DNA of 64,000 nucleotides, from assembly GCA_029884165.1 (NCBI GenBank), contig JAOUIH010000012.1:1-64000 (forward strand). The letters run 5' to 3'. Below, piece by piece: positions 1-8,222 of this stretch (within the stretch, counting starts at the first letter, position 1; every line of letters begins with the position of its first letter). This DNA comes from Gammaproteobacteria bacterium (lineage in GTDB: Bacteria > Pseudomonadota > Gammaproteobacteria > Steroidobacterales > Woeseiaceae). Made by a program: the position numbers and the translations under genes. A model generated the notes under the pieces. That model saw nothing but the letters and a program-made list of their open reading frames with translations, ran no database searches and had not been told where the DNA came from.

Positions 1-745
1 CGCGAATTCCTGCGACATGGCGTACCCGCTCGATGCCCGTCAGTCCCAGCGCGTTGAGATCGCCGACCTTCTTCGGGTTGTTGGTCAGCAGGCGGAACGG
101 CCGCTTGCCGTGGAAGTGTTTGATCAGCGACGCCGCATCGCTGAAATCGCGAGAGTCGTCCGGCAGGCCGAGCGAACGGTTGGCCTGGTAGGTATTCTCG
201 CCCGCGTCCTGCAACAGGTAAGTGGCCGCTTTTGCCCACAGGCCGATACCGCGTCCTTCGTGCCCGGCCATGTAGATCAGTAGCCCTCCTTCCGTGTCCG
301 ATGCGATGCGCTCCAGCGCCGCGTCGAGCTGCGGCCCGCATTCGCAGCGTTCGGACCCGAACACATCACCCGTCAGGCAACTCGAATGCACCCGGATCAG
401 CGGCCGGTCCCAGCTTTGCGGATCGCCAATGACAAGCACGCTGTTGACGGCCATCGACGAGGCCATCATCGCGAACGACTGCTGCCCGTGCTGCGCGACC
501 AGCTGGTCGGCAAGCGCCTGCACGGCGCCGAGTTCCGTGTGGCGCACCGACACGTACCACTGCACGCGATACTTCCGCCCGCCGCGGTCTAGCGGGAGCG
601 GTATCGGCCCGAGTATGCTCAGGAAGCGGCCGCCCGGCACGGGTCCGGCCCGCGGGTCCGTCGCATTGCCCTCGGCGTCGATCCGGATCAGCTTGCCCTC
701 ACCGATTAGGCGCTCGCGGATGGACGGGTCGAGGTAGGTAAACAT
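1..745 (-). CDS. ribA: GTP cyclohydrolase II-like protein (3' end outside window)
   Basis: The gene reads leftward from an ATG at 745 and runs off the window after 248 codons, so the C-terminus is missing. It carries the RibA zinc site SSCLTGDVFGSERCECG (C-x10-C-x-C), the GHEGRGIGL catalytic loop and the LLTNNPKKV segment of the GTP-binding region. RibA opens GTP to 2,5-diamino-6-ribosylamino-pyrimidinone phosphate, the first committed step of riboflavin synthesis. About 110 residues precede the zinc site, roughly twice as many as in E. coli RibA, so this may be an extended subfamily rather than the housekeeping enzyme. The start lies only 58 bp from the TetR operators that serve the gene on the other side. 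Confidence 0.75.
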   Translation of the reverse strand, partial: MFTYLDPSIRERLIGEGKLIRIDAEGNATDPRAGPVPGGRFLSILGPIPLPLDRGGRKYRVQWYVSVRHTELGAVQALADQLVAQHGQQSFAMMASSMAVNSVLVIGDPQSWDRPLIRVHSSCLTGDVFGSERCECGPQLDAALERIASDTEGGLLIYMAGHEGRGIGLWAKAATYLLQDAGENTYQANRSLGLPDDSRDFSDAASLIKHFHGKRPFRLLTNNPKKVGDLNALGLTGIERVRHVAGIR

Positions 746-802
746 GGCGCGAGACTATATCACCGGCTTCCCCCGCTTGAACCGCGCCGCCTCCCCGGGG
801 GC

Positions 803-848
803 TTGCTGACCCGTTGGTCATTAAATATACTTGCTGACCTCTGGGTCA
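803..848 (+). promoter_or_regulatory. Sigma70-type promoter with two TetR-type operators
   Basis: A -35 box TTGCTG (803-808) and a -10 box TATACT (826-831) are separated by 17 bp. Two copies of TGACC-N4-GGTCA lie at 807-820 and 835-848, exactly 28 bp apart. The first covers the -35 edge and spacer, and the second covers the expected start of transcription. This is a classic autorepression layout for the TetR gene that starts at 862. The binding protein is inferred, not shown. Confidence 0.75.
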
Positions 849-861
849 CTAACTGCCGTGC

Positions 862-1494
862 ATGCCGAAACCCCGCTACCGCAGGCGCAAGGAGGACCGC
901 CCTGCCGAGATCACCGAGGCGGCCATGGAGGCTTTCGCCGAGAAAGGCTACGACGCGACCCGGGTCGACGACGTGGCCCGCCGCGCCGGCGTCAGCAAGG
1001 GCTTGCTGTATCTTTACTTCAGGACCAAGGAAGAACTGTTCAAGGCCGTCATCCGGAGCTTCGTGAGCCCGAAGGTGACCGAGCTCCAGGACATGGTCCA
1101 GACGAGCGAGCTGTCCGCCGAAGCGTTCCTGCGAGGCCCCTTTCTCGCATTCGCGCAACAGCTGCCCCGCTCGCCGGCTGCGATTCTCGTGCGGCTGATG
1201 ATCGCCGAGGGGCCCAAGCACCCGGACCTGACGGCCTATTACTGGGAGAACGTCGCCAGTCACGGTCTCGCCGCGCTGTCGCAGGTGATCCGCCGGGGCG
1301 TGGCGAACGGTGAGTTCCGGCCATCCGCGCTGGACGATTTCCCGCAGTTGCTGGTGACCCCGGTGCTGTTCTCGGTCCTGTGGTTGACCGTCTTCCAGCA
1401 ACACCGGCGGCTGGACACGGACCGGATGATAGAAGCGCATATCGATCTCGTACTGCGCGCGATCCGCGCGGACGGCAAGGACAAGCGTATATGA
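862..1494 (+). CDS. TetR/AcrR family transcriptional regulator
   Basis: This 210-residue protein has an N-terminal TetR helix-turn-helix (about residues 14-60; recognition part RRAGVSKGLLYLYF) and a C-terminal ligand-binding domain. The ATG at 862 sits about 24 nt downstream of the predicted transcription start. The stop codon overlaps the start of the membrane-fusion gene (ATGA), so regulator and exporter are one transcript. The order TetR - HlyD - ABC ATPase - ABC permease matches E. coli cecR-ybhGFSR, where the TetR protein controls a drug-related exporter. By analogy it probably represses its own operon through the two palindromes at 807-848. The ligand is unknown. Confidence 0.9.
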   Translation: MPKPRYRRRKEDRPAEITEAAMEAFAEKGYDATRVDDVARRAGVSKGLLYLYFRTKEELFKAVIRSFVSPKVTELQDMVQTSELSAEAFLRGPFLAFAQQLPRSPAAILVRLMIAEGPKHPDLTAYYWENVASHGLAALSQVIRRGVANGEFRPSALDDFPQLLVTPVLFSVLWLTVFQQHRRLDTDRMIEAHIDLVLRAIRADGKDKRI

Positions 1495-2456
1495 GACAGG
1501 CAACCTGGATTATCGGCATGGCGGTCCTGGCCGGTGGATGCGGCGCGGGCGGGAACGAGGACCGCTACGTGGGCCAGCTCGAGTCGGACCGAATCGAGCT
1601 CGCGGCGGAGTTCGCCGAGCCGCTAGTGGAGCGGCTGCTGCCCGAGGGCGCAAGCGTCAGCGCCGGACAGCACATCCTCCGACTGGACGACCGCCGCGCC
1701 AGCGCTCGGCTGGCGGAGGCCGAAGCGGCGCTGGCACAGAGCCGGGCCCGTCTCGACGAGCTCGTGCGCGGCCCCCGCGCCGAGCTGATCGAGGCCGAGA
1801 GGGCGAACGTCGCCGGCGCCCGCGAGGACGTCGAGTTCCGCCGCATCGAGTGGGAACGAGCTGTGCAGGTCTACGAGCGGGCGTTGGGCTCGCCGGAATC
1901 CCGGGACCGCGCGCGGGCCGCGCTGGATGCCGCGCTCGCCGCGCTGGCATTCCGCGAGGCCCGGCTGGCGGAACTCCTGAGCGGCACCACCGTGGAGGAA
2001 CTGCGCCAGGCGGAACAGGCGGTCCGGCAGCAGGAGGCACGCCTCGACGCCCTCGCGCTCGATGCGGCGCGGCACGTCGTCACGGCCCCGGTGGACGGCG
2101 TCCTCGACAGTCTGCCGTTCGAGCTCGGGGAGCGCCCTGCCGTCGGCCAGCCGGTCGCCGTCCTGCTCGCGGGCACGCAGGCGCACGCCCGGGTCTACGT
2201 GCCCGAGTCGCTGCGCGTCCGGATATCGCCCGGGGCCGCGGCACGCGTCTTCGTGGACGGCCTGGACCGGCCCGTCGACGGCAAAGTCCGGTGGGTGGCG
2301 AGCGAGGCCGCGTTCACACCCTATTTCGCGCTCACCGAACACGACCGCGGGCGGCTGAGCTTTCATGCCAAGATCGACCTCGTCGGCATCGACCGGCGCC
2401 TGCCCGATGGCGTGCCGGTCGAAGTCGAGTTCCCGGGCCTGGCCGGGACTCACTGA
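1491..2456 (+). CDS. HlyD-type membrane-fusion protein (YbhG-like)
   Basis: This is a periplasmic adaptor of 321 residues. It has a hydrophobic N-terminus ending in LAGGCG (possible but atypical lipobox, Cys at about 18), a first half of the lipoyl/barrel domain, a long Glu/Ala/Arg-rich alpha-hairpin (about residues 60-190) and a C-terminal barrel (TAPVDGVLDSLPF onward). Such proteins link an inner-membrane ABC exporter to an outer-membrane channel. The ATG at 1491 overlaps the TetR stop. An earlier in-frame start at 1380 would lie wholly inside tetR and would bury the signal sequence, so it is not used. No outer-membrane channel gene is present here. Confidence 0.88.
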   Translation: MRQATWIIGMAVLAGGCGAGGNEDRYVGQLESDRIELAAEFAEPLVERLLPEGASVSAGQHILRLDDRRASARLAEAEAALAQSRARLDELVRGPRAELIEAERANVAGAREDVEFRRIEWERAVQVYERALGSPESRDRARAALDAALAALAFREARLAELLSGTTVEELRQAEQAVRQQEARLDALALDAARHVVTAPVDGVLDSLPFELGERPAVGQPVAVLLAGTQAHARVYVPESLRVRISPGAAARVFVDGLDRPVDGKVRWVASEAAFTPYFALTEHDRGRLSFHAKIDLVGIDRRLPDGVPVEVEFPGLAGTH

Positions 2457-2457
2457 G

Positions 2458-3411
2458 GTGACCGCTGCGGATGACCGGGCGATCAGCGCCCGTGGCCTGA
2501 CCAAGAGCTTCGGCGAGCTGGTTGCCGTGAGCCACCTGGACCTCGACGTGCCGCGTTCCCGGATCTATGGCTTTCTGGGCCCCAACGGCTCGGGCAAGTC
2601 GACGACGATCCGGATGCTTTGCGGCCTGCTGACCCCGAGCAGCGGTCGTGCCCGCGTCCTCGGTCTCGACGTACCCGTCGATGCGGCAGCGCTCAAGCCG
2701 CGCATCGGCTACATGACGCAGAGGTTTTCCCTGTACGAGGACCTCACGAGCGAGGAAAACCTCGAGTTCATCGCCGACATCTATGCGTTTGACCGGCAAC
2801 GACGAAAACGCCGTATCGCCGAGGTGCTGGAGCGCTACGACCTGACCGACCAGCGCCGTCAGTTCGCTGGAACACTGAGCGGCGGCCAGAAGCAGCGGCT
2901 CGCGCTGGCCTGCGCGGTTTTGCACCGGCCGGAACTCCTGCTGCTGGACGAGCCGACCAGCGCCGTCGACCCGAAGACCCGGCGGGATTTCTGGGGCAAG
3001 TTGTTCGAACTGGCCGAGGCCGGCACGACGATACTCGTGTCGACGCACTACATGGACGAGGCGGAACGATGTCACCGGCTCGCCATCCTCGACCGGGGCG
3101 TCAAGGTCGCCGACGGAGCCCCGTCGGAGCTGAAGGCCTCCACCGGCATGACGGTCGTCGAGGTGTCGGGCGACGACCCCTATGCCGCACAGCGCGCACT
3201 TTCCGGGCACGCGGAAGTCGTGAGCGTCACGCAGCTCGGCGTCCGCCTGCGCATACTGATCCCGGATTCGGTTCCGCGGGCTCTCGAACTCGTGCGCGCG
3301 GCGTTGTCGGGAGCCGGCGTGCGCGCGGAGGCGGAGATCGTGCCAGCGTCGCTCGAGGACGTATTCGTCGCCGTAACGCAAAACGGCCGGCGGCGGGAGG
3401 CGCGGGCGTGA
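2458..3411 (+). CDS. ABC transporter ATPase (YbhF-like exporter)
   Basis: This is a single nucleotide-binding domain of 317 residues. Walker A is GPNGSGKST, the signature is LSGGQKQR and Walker B is LLLLDEPTSAVDP, followed by the H-loop VSTHYMDEA. The C-terminal 80 residues match the extension common in ABC-2 exporters. The GTG at 2458 lies one base after the upstream stop. E. coli YbhF has two such domains in one chain, so this half-size protein would be expected to work as a homodimer. The 3' end overlaps the permease start by 4 bp (GTGA), which suggests translational coupling. Confidence 0.92.
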   Translation: MTAADDRAISARGLTKSFGELVAVSHLDLDVPRSRIYGFLGPNGSGKSTTIRMLCGLLTPSSGRARVLGLDVPVDAAALKPRIGYMTQRFSLYEDLTSEENLEFIADIYAFDRQRRKRRIAEVLERYDLTDQRRQFAGTLSGGQKQRLALACAVLHRPELLLLDEPTSAVDPKTRRDFWGKLFELAEAGTTILVSTHYMDEAERCHRLAILDRGVKVADGAPSELKASTGMTVVEVSGDDPYAAQRALSGHAEVVSVTQLGVRLRILIPDSVPRALELVRAALSGAGVRAEAEIVPASLEDVFVAVTQNGRRREARA

Positions 3412-4505
3412 AGGCACTGATCCGGCTCCTGGCCATCATCCGCAAGGAACTCCGCCAGCTGCGCCGCGACCGGCTGACCTTCGGCATGATCGTCGGCATT
3501 CCGATCATCCAGATCCTGCTGTTCGGTTACGCGATCAATACTGACGTGCGCAACCTCGTCGCGGCGGTAGCGGACCAGTCCGACACCCACCTGTCGCGCC
3601 AGTTCATCGCGGAGCTCGGCCAGACGCAGGTGCTCGACCTGGGGCGGGCCGCCGCGGGGCCGGAGGAACTCGAGCGCTGGCTGCGGGACGGCAGCATTTC
3701 GGTCGGCGTACTCATCCCTCCGGACTTCGACCGGCGTGTGCTGGACCCGGGCCGCCCGGCGGCCCACCTGCTCGTGGACGGGGCCGACCCGACCATACTC
3801 GGCGTGGCAAACCAGCTCGCATTCATGCCGCTGGCGTTCGATACGGGCAAAGCCTCGAGACCGGCGCGTACGCTCGAAGTGCGCCCCTATTACAACCCGG
3901 AGCGCCGTACGGCAATCAACATCGTCCCCGGACTGATCGGCATCATCCTGACGCTGACGATGAGCCTTTTCACCGCCGTAGCAATCGTTCGGGAACGAGA
4001 GCGCGGCAATCTCGAACTGCTGATCAATACACCGGTCAGCACGCTCGAGCTCATGCTGGGCAAGATCGCGCCTTACGTCGTCATCGGGTTGATCCAGCTG
4101 GCCCTGATTCTCATCGTCGGCCGGCTGCTGTTCGACGTGCCCACGCGCGGCAGCATCGTGGAACTGTACATGGCGGCCGCGGTTTTCATCATCGCCAACC
4201 TGGCGCTCGGCCTGCTCCTGTCGACGGTCGCACGCACGCAGTTTCAGGCGATGCAGATGACGATCTTTTTCCTGCTGCCGTCGATATTGCTGTCGGGCTT
4301 CATGTTTCCGTTCGCCGGAATGCCGCCGTTCGCACAGTGGCTCGGCGAGCTCCTGCCGAACACCCATTTCATCCGGCTGACTCGCGGGATCATGCTGCGC
4401 GAAGCGCGGCTGGCCGAGCTCCTGCCGGAGGTCTACGCGCTATTGGCCTTCACGCTGGTTGCCATGGCAGGCGCCGTGCGGCGCTTTTCGCGTCGCCTCG
4501 ATTAG
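3408..4505 (+). CDS. ABC-2 type permease (YbhS/YbhR-like)
   Basis: This inner-membrane subunit of 365 residues has one N-terminal membrane helix (IVGIPIIQILLFGYAI), a periplasmic domain of about 150 residues and five or so helices at the C-terminus. That is the ABC2_membrane_3 pattern. The RERERGNLELLINTPVS segment is characteristic of the family. The GTG at 3408 overlaps the ATPase stop. E. coli ybhSR supplies two different permeases, while only one is encoded here, so a homodimer is likely. Its stop overlaps tail to tail with the convergent antiporter gene (4502-4505). Confidence 0.9.
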   Translation: MKALIRLLAIIRKELRQLRRDRLTFGMIVGIPIIQILLFGYAINTDVRNLVAAVADQSDTHLSRQFIAELGQTQVLDLGRAAAGPEELERWLRDGSISVGVLIPPDFDRRVLDPGRPAAHLLVDGADPTILGVANQLAFMPLAFDTGKASRPARTLEVRPYYNPERRTAINIVPGLIGIILTLTMSLFTAVAIVRERERGNLELLINTPVSTLELMLGKIAPYVVIGLIQLALILIVGRLLFDVPTRGSIVELYMAAAVFIIANLALGLLLSTVARTQFQAMQMTIFFLLPSILLSGFMFPFAGMPPFAQWLGELLPNTHFIRLTRGIMLREARLAELLPEVYALLAFTLVAMAGAVRRFSRRLD

Positions 4506-5797
4506 GAGGGCGCCCGGGACGCGTCCCCGGCGGCCTGCAGCGCCCGGTTGTAATGCGGCAGCCACCAGCTGATCGTGAGGGGCACGGCGATGTTCAGGAA
4601 GAACGCGGTCATCATCAGCGTGAAGAAGGCCTCGGCATTGAGTATCCGGTTCTGGACGTAGGCGATATCCATGACGACGAAGGCGAGCTCCGCCCGGCCG
4701 AGCATGCCGAAGCCCACCATCAGGCTCTCGGCGAAATTCATGCCGCCGGTGTAACGTGCTGCAAGCCCGGCCGATGCGACCTGGACGATCAGGATGCTCG
4801 CCGTCATGAGCAGCGCGTAAGGCAGGACGGCGGTGAAAACATCCAGGTCGAACAACAGCTTGGCACCCAGGTCGACGAAGAAAACCGGCCCTATCCAGGA
4901 GAACGCCGCGTTGTCCACGATATGCTTGGTCTCGAGGTAGACGTTGCGCTTTTTCAGGTCGAACATCGTGGGCTCGTCGCCGACGGTGAAATACTCTTCC
5001 TTGACGATCAGGCCGGCCATGTAGGCGCCTACGGCCGGGTGGAAGCCGAACCAGGTCGCGACGATGCCGACCACCAGGGCGACGAGCAGTATCGCGAGCG
5101 TCGCGTGGTTGCCGTCGTCGAAGGTCAGGATATGACGCACTCCCAGGCGGCCGAGCAGCGGTACGCGGGCGAACCAGCCCTTCGGCTTGTGGGGGAAGAT
5201 CCACGCGCCGACGATGGACACGAGAACGAAGAAGACGGCCGCCTTGCCGGCCGTCACCAGGGTCGACTCGAGGGTAATCGGTTGCCCACCGACGGCAATC
5301 GGCACGACGATCGCGACCATCACGAGCGAACCGATGTCGTCCAGCACTGCCGAGGTCATGATTCTCGTTGCGACCGGCGACTTCTGCAGGCCGACGCCCT
5401 TCAATGAGACCATGGTCAGCGAGACCGCGGTGGCTGTCATTGCCAGCGCGCACATCAGGGAGATATTTCGGTCTTGCCATACCTGGTCGGCGATGATGTA
5501 GGCCGCGGCGAACGGCGCGACGGCCCCGAACAGCGCGATACCCCAGCTTTTTTTCAGGCTGCCCAGGAAGTTATCGGTGGACTCCTCGAAACCGAGGGCG
5601 AACATGATCAGTACGATACCCAGTTCGGCGAATTCCCGGATGAAGTCCCCGCTCTCGTGGGGCAGAACGCCGACATTTACGAGGACGAATCCCACGAACA
5701 GGAAGTAGAGTACCGGGGTCAGGCGCGTCCTCTTGGCCGCAACGACGGCGACGAAAACGCCGGCCCAGATTATCGCCAGATGAACCAGAGGATGCAT
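4502..5797 (-). CDS. CPA2-family cation:proton antiporter
   Basis: This integral membrane protein of 431 residues has about 12 hydrophobic segments and matches the KefB/NapA-type exchanger fold. It begins MHPLVHLAIIWAGVFVAVVA and contains the conserved stretch ELGIVLIMFALGFEESTDN. It lacks the C-terminal TrkA-N/RCK domain of KefB and KefC, so it is more likely an ungated Na+(K+)/H+ antiporter than a glutathione-gated K+ efflux system. It is convergent with the exporter operon and divergent from the response-regulator gene, so it appears to be a single-gene unit. The ion is not decided by the sequence. Confidence 0.85.
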   Translation of the reverse strand: MHPLVHLAIIWAGVFVAVVAAKRTRLTPVLYFLFVGFVLVNVGVLPHESGDFIREFAELGIVLIMFALGFEESTDNFLGSLKKSWGIALFGAVAPFAAAYIIADQVWQDRNISLMCALAMTATAVSLTMVSLKGVGLQKSPVATRIMTSAVLDDIGSLVMVAIVVPIAVGGQPITLESTLVTAGKAAVFFVLVSIVGAWIFPHKPKGWFARVPLLGRLGVRHILTFDDGNHATLAILLVALVVGIVATWFGFHPAVGAYMAGLIVKEEYFTVGDEPTMFDLKKRNVYLETKHIVDNAAFSWIGPVFFVDLGAKLLFDLDVFTAVLPYALLMTASILIVQVASAGLAARYTGGMNFAESLMVGFGMLGRAELAFVVMDIAYVQNRILNAEAFFTLMMTAFFLNIAVPLTISWWLPHYNRALQAAGDASRAPS

Positions 5798-5918
5798 TCA
5801 GGTACCTTATCGCTCTTGAATCCCGTGGGAATCGGCGGGATCGTACTACAAGTGGCTGTAAATACATGTTAAACAGGTCGCGGTAGCCGGGACGGGCACC
5901 GCGTTAACGGGTACATCG

Positions 5919-6536
5919 ATGTCAGACTTCACCGGGCAGAAATCAACCGTATTCGTCGTCGACGACGATCAGGCTATCCGGCACGCAATGGAACTGCTGA
6001 TGCGTTCGGTCGGGCTGGAATACGAAATTTTCCATTCGGGCGACGATTTCCTGTCCAAGTATTCGATCGATCGCCCCGGATGCCTCGTCCTGGACATCCG
6101 GATGCCAGGGTTGGGCGGCCTCGAACTGCAGCAGAAACTGATCGAGATGGAGAGCTCCCTGCCGATCATCTTCATCACCGGCCACGGTGACGTGCCGATG
6201 GCGGTCGAGGCCATGCAGAAGGGAGCCGTCGACTTCATCCAGAAGCCGTTCCGCGACCAGGAGCTGCTGGACCGGATCCGGGAGGCGCTGAAGACCGACG
6301 AGGAGCGGCGCTCGGCCCGCGAACATCACGACGAGGTGACGTCCAAGTTGCGCAAGCTGACCCGGCGCGAGCGCGAGGTCCTGGACCTGGTCGTGACCGG
6401 CAAGCCGAACAAGATCATCGCCTACGAGCTGGGGGTCAGCCAGCGCACCGTGGAAATCCACCGGGCAAGGGTGATGGAAAAGATGGAGGCCAAGTCGCTT
6501 GCGGACCTCGTCCGCATGCACATGGATGAAGAATAG
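5919..6536 (+). CDS. FixJ/TodT-type two-component response regulator
   Basis: This 205-residue regulator has a receiver domain (residues 10-125: acidic pair VVDDD, phosphoacceptor Asp in CLVLDIRMPG, Lys in FIQKPF), a short linker and a LuxR-type helix-turn-helix (about 145-200: LTRREREVLDLV, NKIIAYELGVSQRTVEIHR). Phosphorylation normally dimerises such proteins for DNA binding. No histidine kinase is adjacent. The nearest candidate is the hybrid kinase at 9855-11750, transcribed from the opposite strand. A perfect 8-bp inverted repeat at 6991-7012, upstream of the stress-protein gene, is a possible target, but that link is inference. Confidence 0.9.
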   Translation: MSDFTGQKSTVFVVDDDQAIRHAMELLMRSVGLEYEIFHSGDDFLSKYSIDRPGCLVLDIRMPGLGGLELQQKLIEMESSLPIIFITGHGDVPMAVEAMQKGAVDFIQKPFRDQELLDRIREALKTDEERRSAREHHDEVTSKLRKLTRREREVLDLVVTGKPNKIIAYELGVSQRTVEIHRARVMEKMEAKSLADLVRMHMDEE

Positions 6537-6551
6537 CGCCAGGTGCCGCCC

Positions 6552-6902
6552 TCAGGGCCGGGCCTTCAATTCCTCGTCGAGCGAGGCACAATCGATGCAC
6601 TTGCGAGCATATGGATGCACACGCAGGCGCTCCTGGCTGATCGGCGCATCGCAGTCCTCGCAAACCCCGTACTCGCCGACCTCGATTCGCTGCAGCGCAG
6701 CATTTACCTTGTTGAGCTCGACACGCGCGTCATTGCCCAGCGCGTCGATCACCTCGCTGTTCTCGAGCTGTTGTGCGCGCTCTTCGGAATCCGATGCAAG
6801 ACTCTGCCGGACATTGCGCGTGACCCGCTCCAGCCGCGCGCTGAGCTCGGCCTTCTTGGCCTCGAGCCGGGTTCTCGCGGCTTCGACCCACTGGTCTCCC
6901 AT
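6552..6902 (-). CDS. DksA/TraR-family C4 zinc-finger protein
   Basis: This 116-residue protein has an N-terminal coiled-coil half and a C-terminal C4 zinc finger (CEDCDAPISQERL to ARKCIDC: C-x2-C-x17-C-x2-C). Such proteins enter the RNA polymerase secondary channel and change transcription, often with ppGpp. The ATG at 6902 is preferred over the in-frame start at 6926 because AAGGAG lies 10 nt before it. It lacks the Asp pair at the coiled-coil tip typical of classical DksA as far as I can judge, so a DksA-like or TraR-like role is the safer call. It is convergent with the response regulator and divergent from the Usp gene. Confidence 0.82.
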   Translation of the reverse strand: MGDQWVEAARTRLEAKKAELSARLERVTRNVRQSLASDSEERAQQLENSEVIDALGNDARVELNKVNAALQRIEVGEYGVCEDCDAPISQERLRVHPYARKCIDCASLDEELKARP

Positions 6903-6990
6903 GCGCACAGTACTCCTTCCGGCCACAGCATCGACCGTGGCCTTGCCATGAAATCCAATGAAGTCTACGGGCCGACCCAGATTAGCAAGT

Positions 6991-7012
6991 ATCCGTAAAT
7001 CCCCTTACGGAT
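6991..7012. promoter_or_regulatory. Perfect 8-bp inverted repeat, likely operator
   Basis: ATCCGTAA (6991-6998) and TTACGGAT (7005-7012) are perfect inverted copies separated by six bases. They lie in the divergent interval between the DksA-like gene and the universal stress protein. The T run that follows is short and the position is 125 bp upstream of the Usp start, so a protein-binding site is more likely than a terminator. Confidence 0.45.
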
Positions 7013-7136
7013 TTTCGATAAGTAGATTCCGATACTGGCTAAGGATCAGGTCGTATAGGCAATTCGGGCAGTCGGACCTAGGCTGCGATTGAAGGCCACG
7101 ATGAGCGGCCTTGACCAACAGGGGCAGGAACAGCAC

Positions 7137-8099
7137 ATGCATAACATCAAGCAAATAATGTGTGTCATCGACCCAACTGCTGACGCACAGCCGGCGATGA
7201 ACCGTGCCGCCTGGCTGGCCCGGAACACCGGCGCGAAGCTGGAACTGTATGTCTGTTATTACAATGAGTACCTCGCCGGCGACCGCCTGTTCGATTCGCC
7301 GTCGCTGGAGAAAGCCCGCAAGGAGGTCATTGCCGGGCAGGAGAAATTCCTGGAGAAGCTGGCCGAGCCGCTGCGCGCGTCCGGCATCGTCGTGAAGACC
7401 TCGGCATCCTGGGACCACCCGTTGTACGAGGGAATCGTCCGCCGCGCAATCGCCACGCACGCCGATGTCGTTTTCAAGGATACGCACCACCATTCCGCGC
7501 TGGCCCGCGCACTGCTGACGAACACGGACTGGAACCTGATCCGGACTTGTCCGGTGCCACTCTGGCTCGTCAAACCGCGCGAGTTCACCCAACACCCAGT
7601 ATTTCTCGCAGCGATCGATCCTCTGAACGAACACGACAAGCCGGCGGCGCTCGACGACGAAATCCTGGTATTGGCGAAGACGCTCGCCGAGAAATCAAAG
7701 GGCGAGGTGCGCGCCTTCCATTCCTACGACCCGCGGATCGCCGTAGCTACCGCGACCGCCAATGCGTATATCCCGGTTTCGTTGCCGTTCGACGAGATCG
7801 AAGAACAGATGCGTGAGCAGCACGAGAAGCGCTTCAAGGAGATCACCCAGTTCCACGGAATCCAGGGTGACAAAGCGCACCTCGTTGCGGGCCTCACGCA
7901 TGAAGAACTTCCGCTGCTTGCCTCGAACCTGGATGCGGCAGTGGTCGTGATGGGTGCGGTAGCCCGCAATCGCTGGAAGCGCCTGTTCATCGGTGCAACG
8001 GCCGAGCGGACGCTGGAACATCTGCCTTGCGATCTTCTGATCGTAAAGCCGGACTGGTTCCGGACGCCGGTTAATCTGTCCAGCGACAAGGCTGCCTGA
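7137..8099 (+). CDS. Tandem universal stress protein (UspE-like)
   Basis: This cytoplasmic protein of 320 residues has two fused UspA domains (about 1-150 and 160-310). The first begins IKQIMCVIDPT and ends in NLIRTCPVPLWLVKP. The second ends VVMGAVARNRWKRLFIGATAE, a G-x2-A-R-x8-G variant of the ATP-binding loop in which the second Gly is Ala. UspE-type proteins act in oxidative, starvation and motility responses. The ATG at 7137 is chosen because AGGA lies 7 nt before it; in-frame starts at 7089 and 7101 have weaker context. A strong terminator follows at 8161-8190. Confidence 0.88.
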   Translation: MHNIKQIMCVIDPTADAQPAMNRAAWLARNTGAKLELYVCYYNEYLAGDRLFDSPSLEKARKEVIAGQEKFLEKLAEPLRASGIVVKTSASWDHPLYEGIVRRAIATHADVVFKDTHHHSALARALLTNTDWNLIRTCPVPLWLVKPREFTQHPVFLAAIDPLNEHDKPAALDDEILVLAKTLAEKSKGEVRAFHSYDPRIAVATATANAYIPVSLPFDEIEEQMREQHEKRFKEITQFHGIQGDKAHLVAGLTHEELPLLASNLDAAVVVMGAVARNRWKRLFIGATAERTLEHLPCDLLIVKPDWFRTPVNLSSDKAA

Positions 8100-8160
8100 C
8101 CCATAACCCCCTGCCGGGGGCGGAAGATCGCCTCCGGTCATCCCCTGCCTTAATGGTTTG

Positions 8161-8190
8161 ACCGGCACCTTACACGTGCCGGTTTTTTTT
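8161..8190 (+). terminator. Rho-independent terminator of the Usp gene
   Basis: ACCGGCAC (8161-8168) pairs perfectly with GTGCCGGT (8176-8183) around a 7-base loop, and is followed by a run of eight T residues. It lies about 60 bp after the stress-protein stop. Confidence 0.9.
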
Positions 8191-8222
8191 GAGCCGCGTT
8201 CGGCCCGGGGCAGGTGGGCCAC

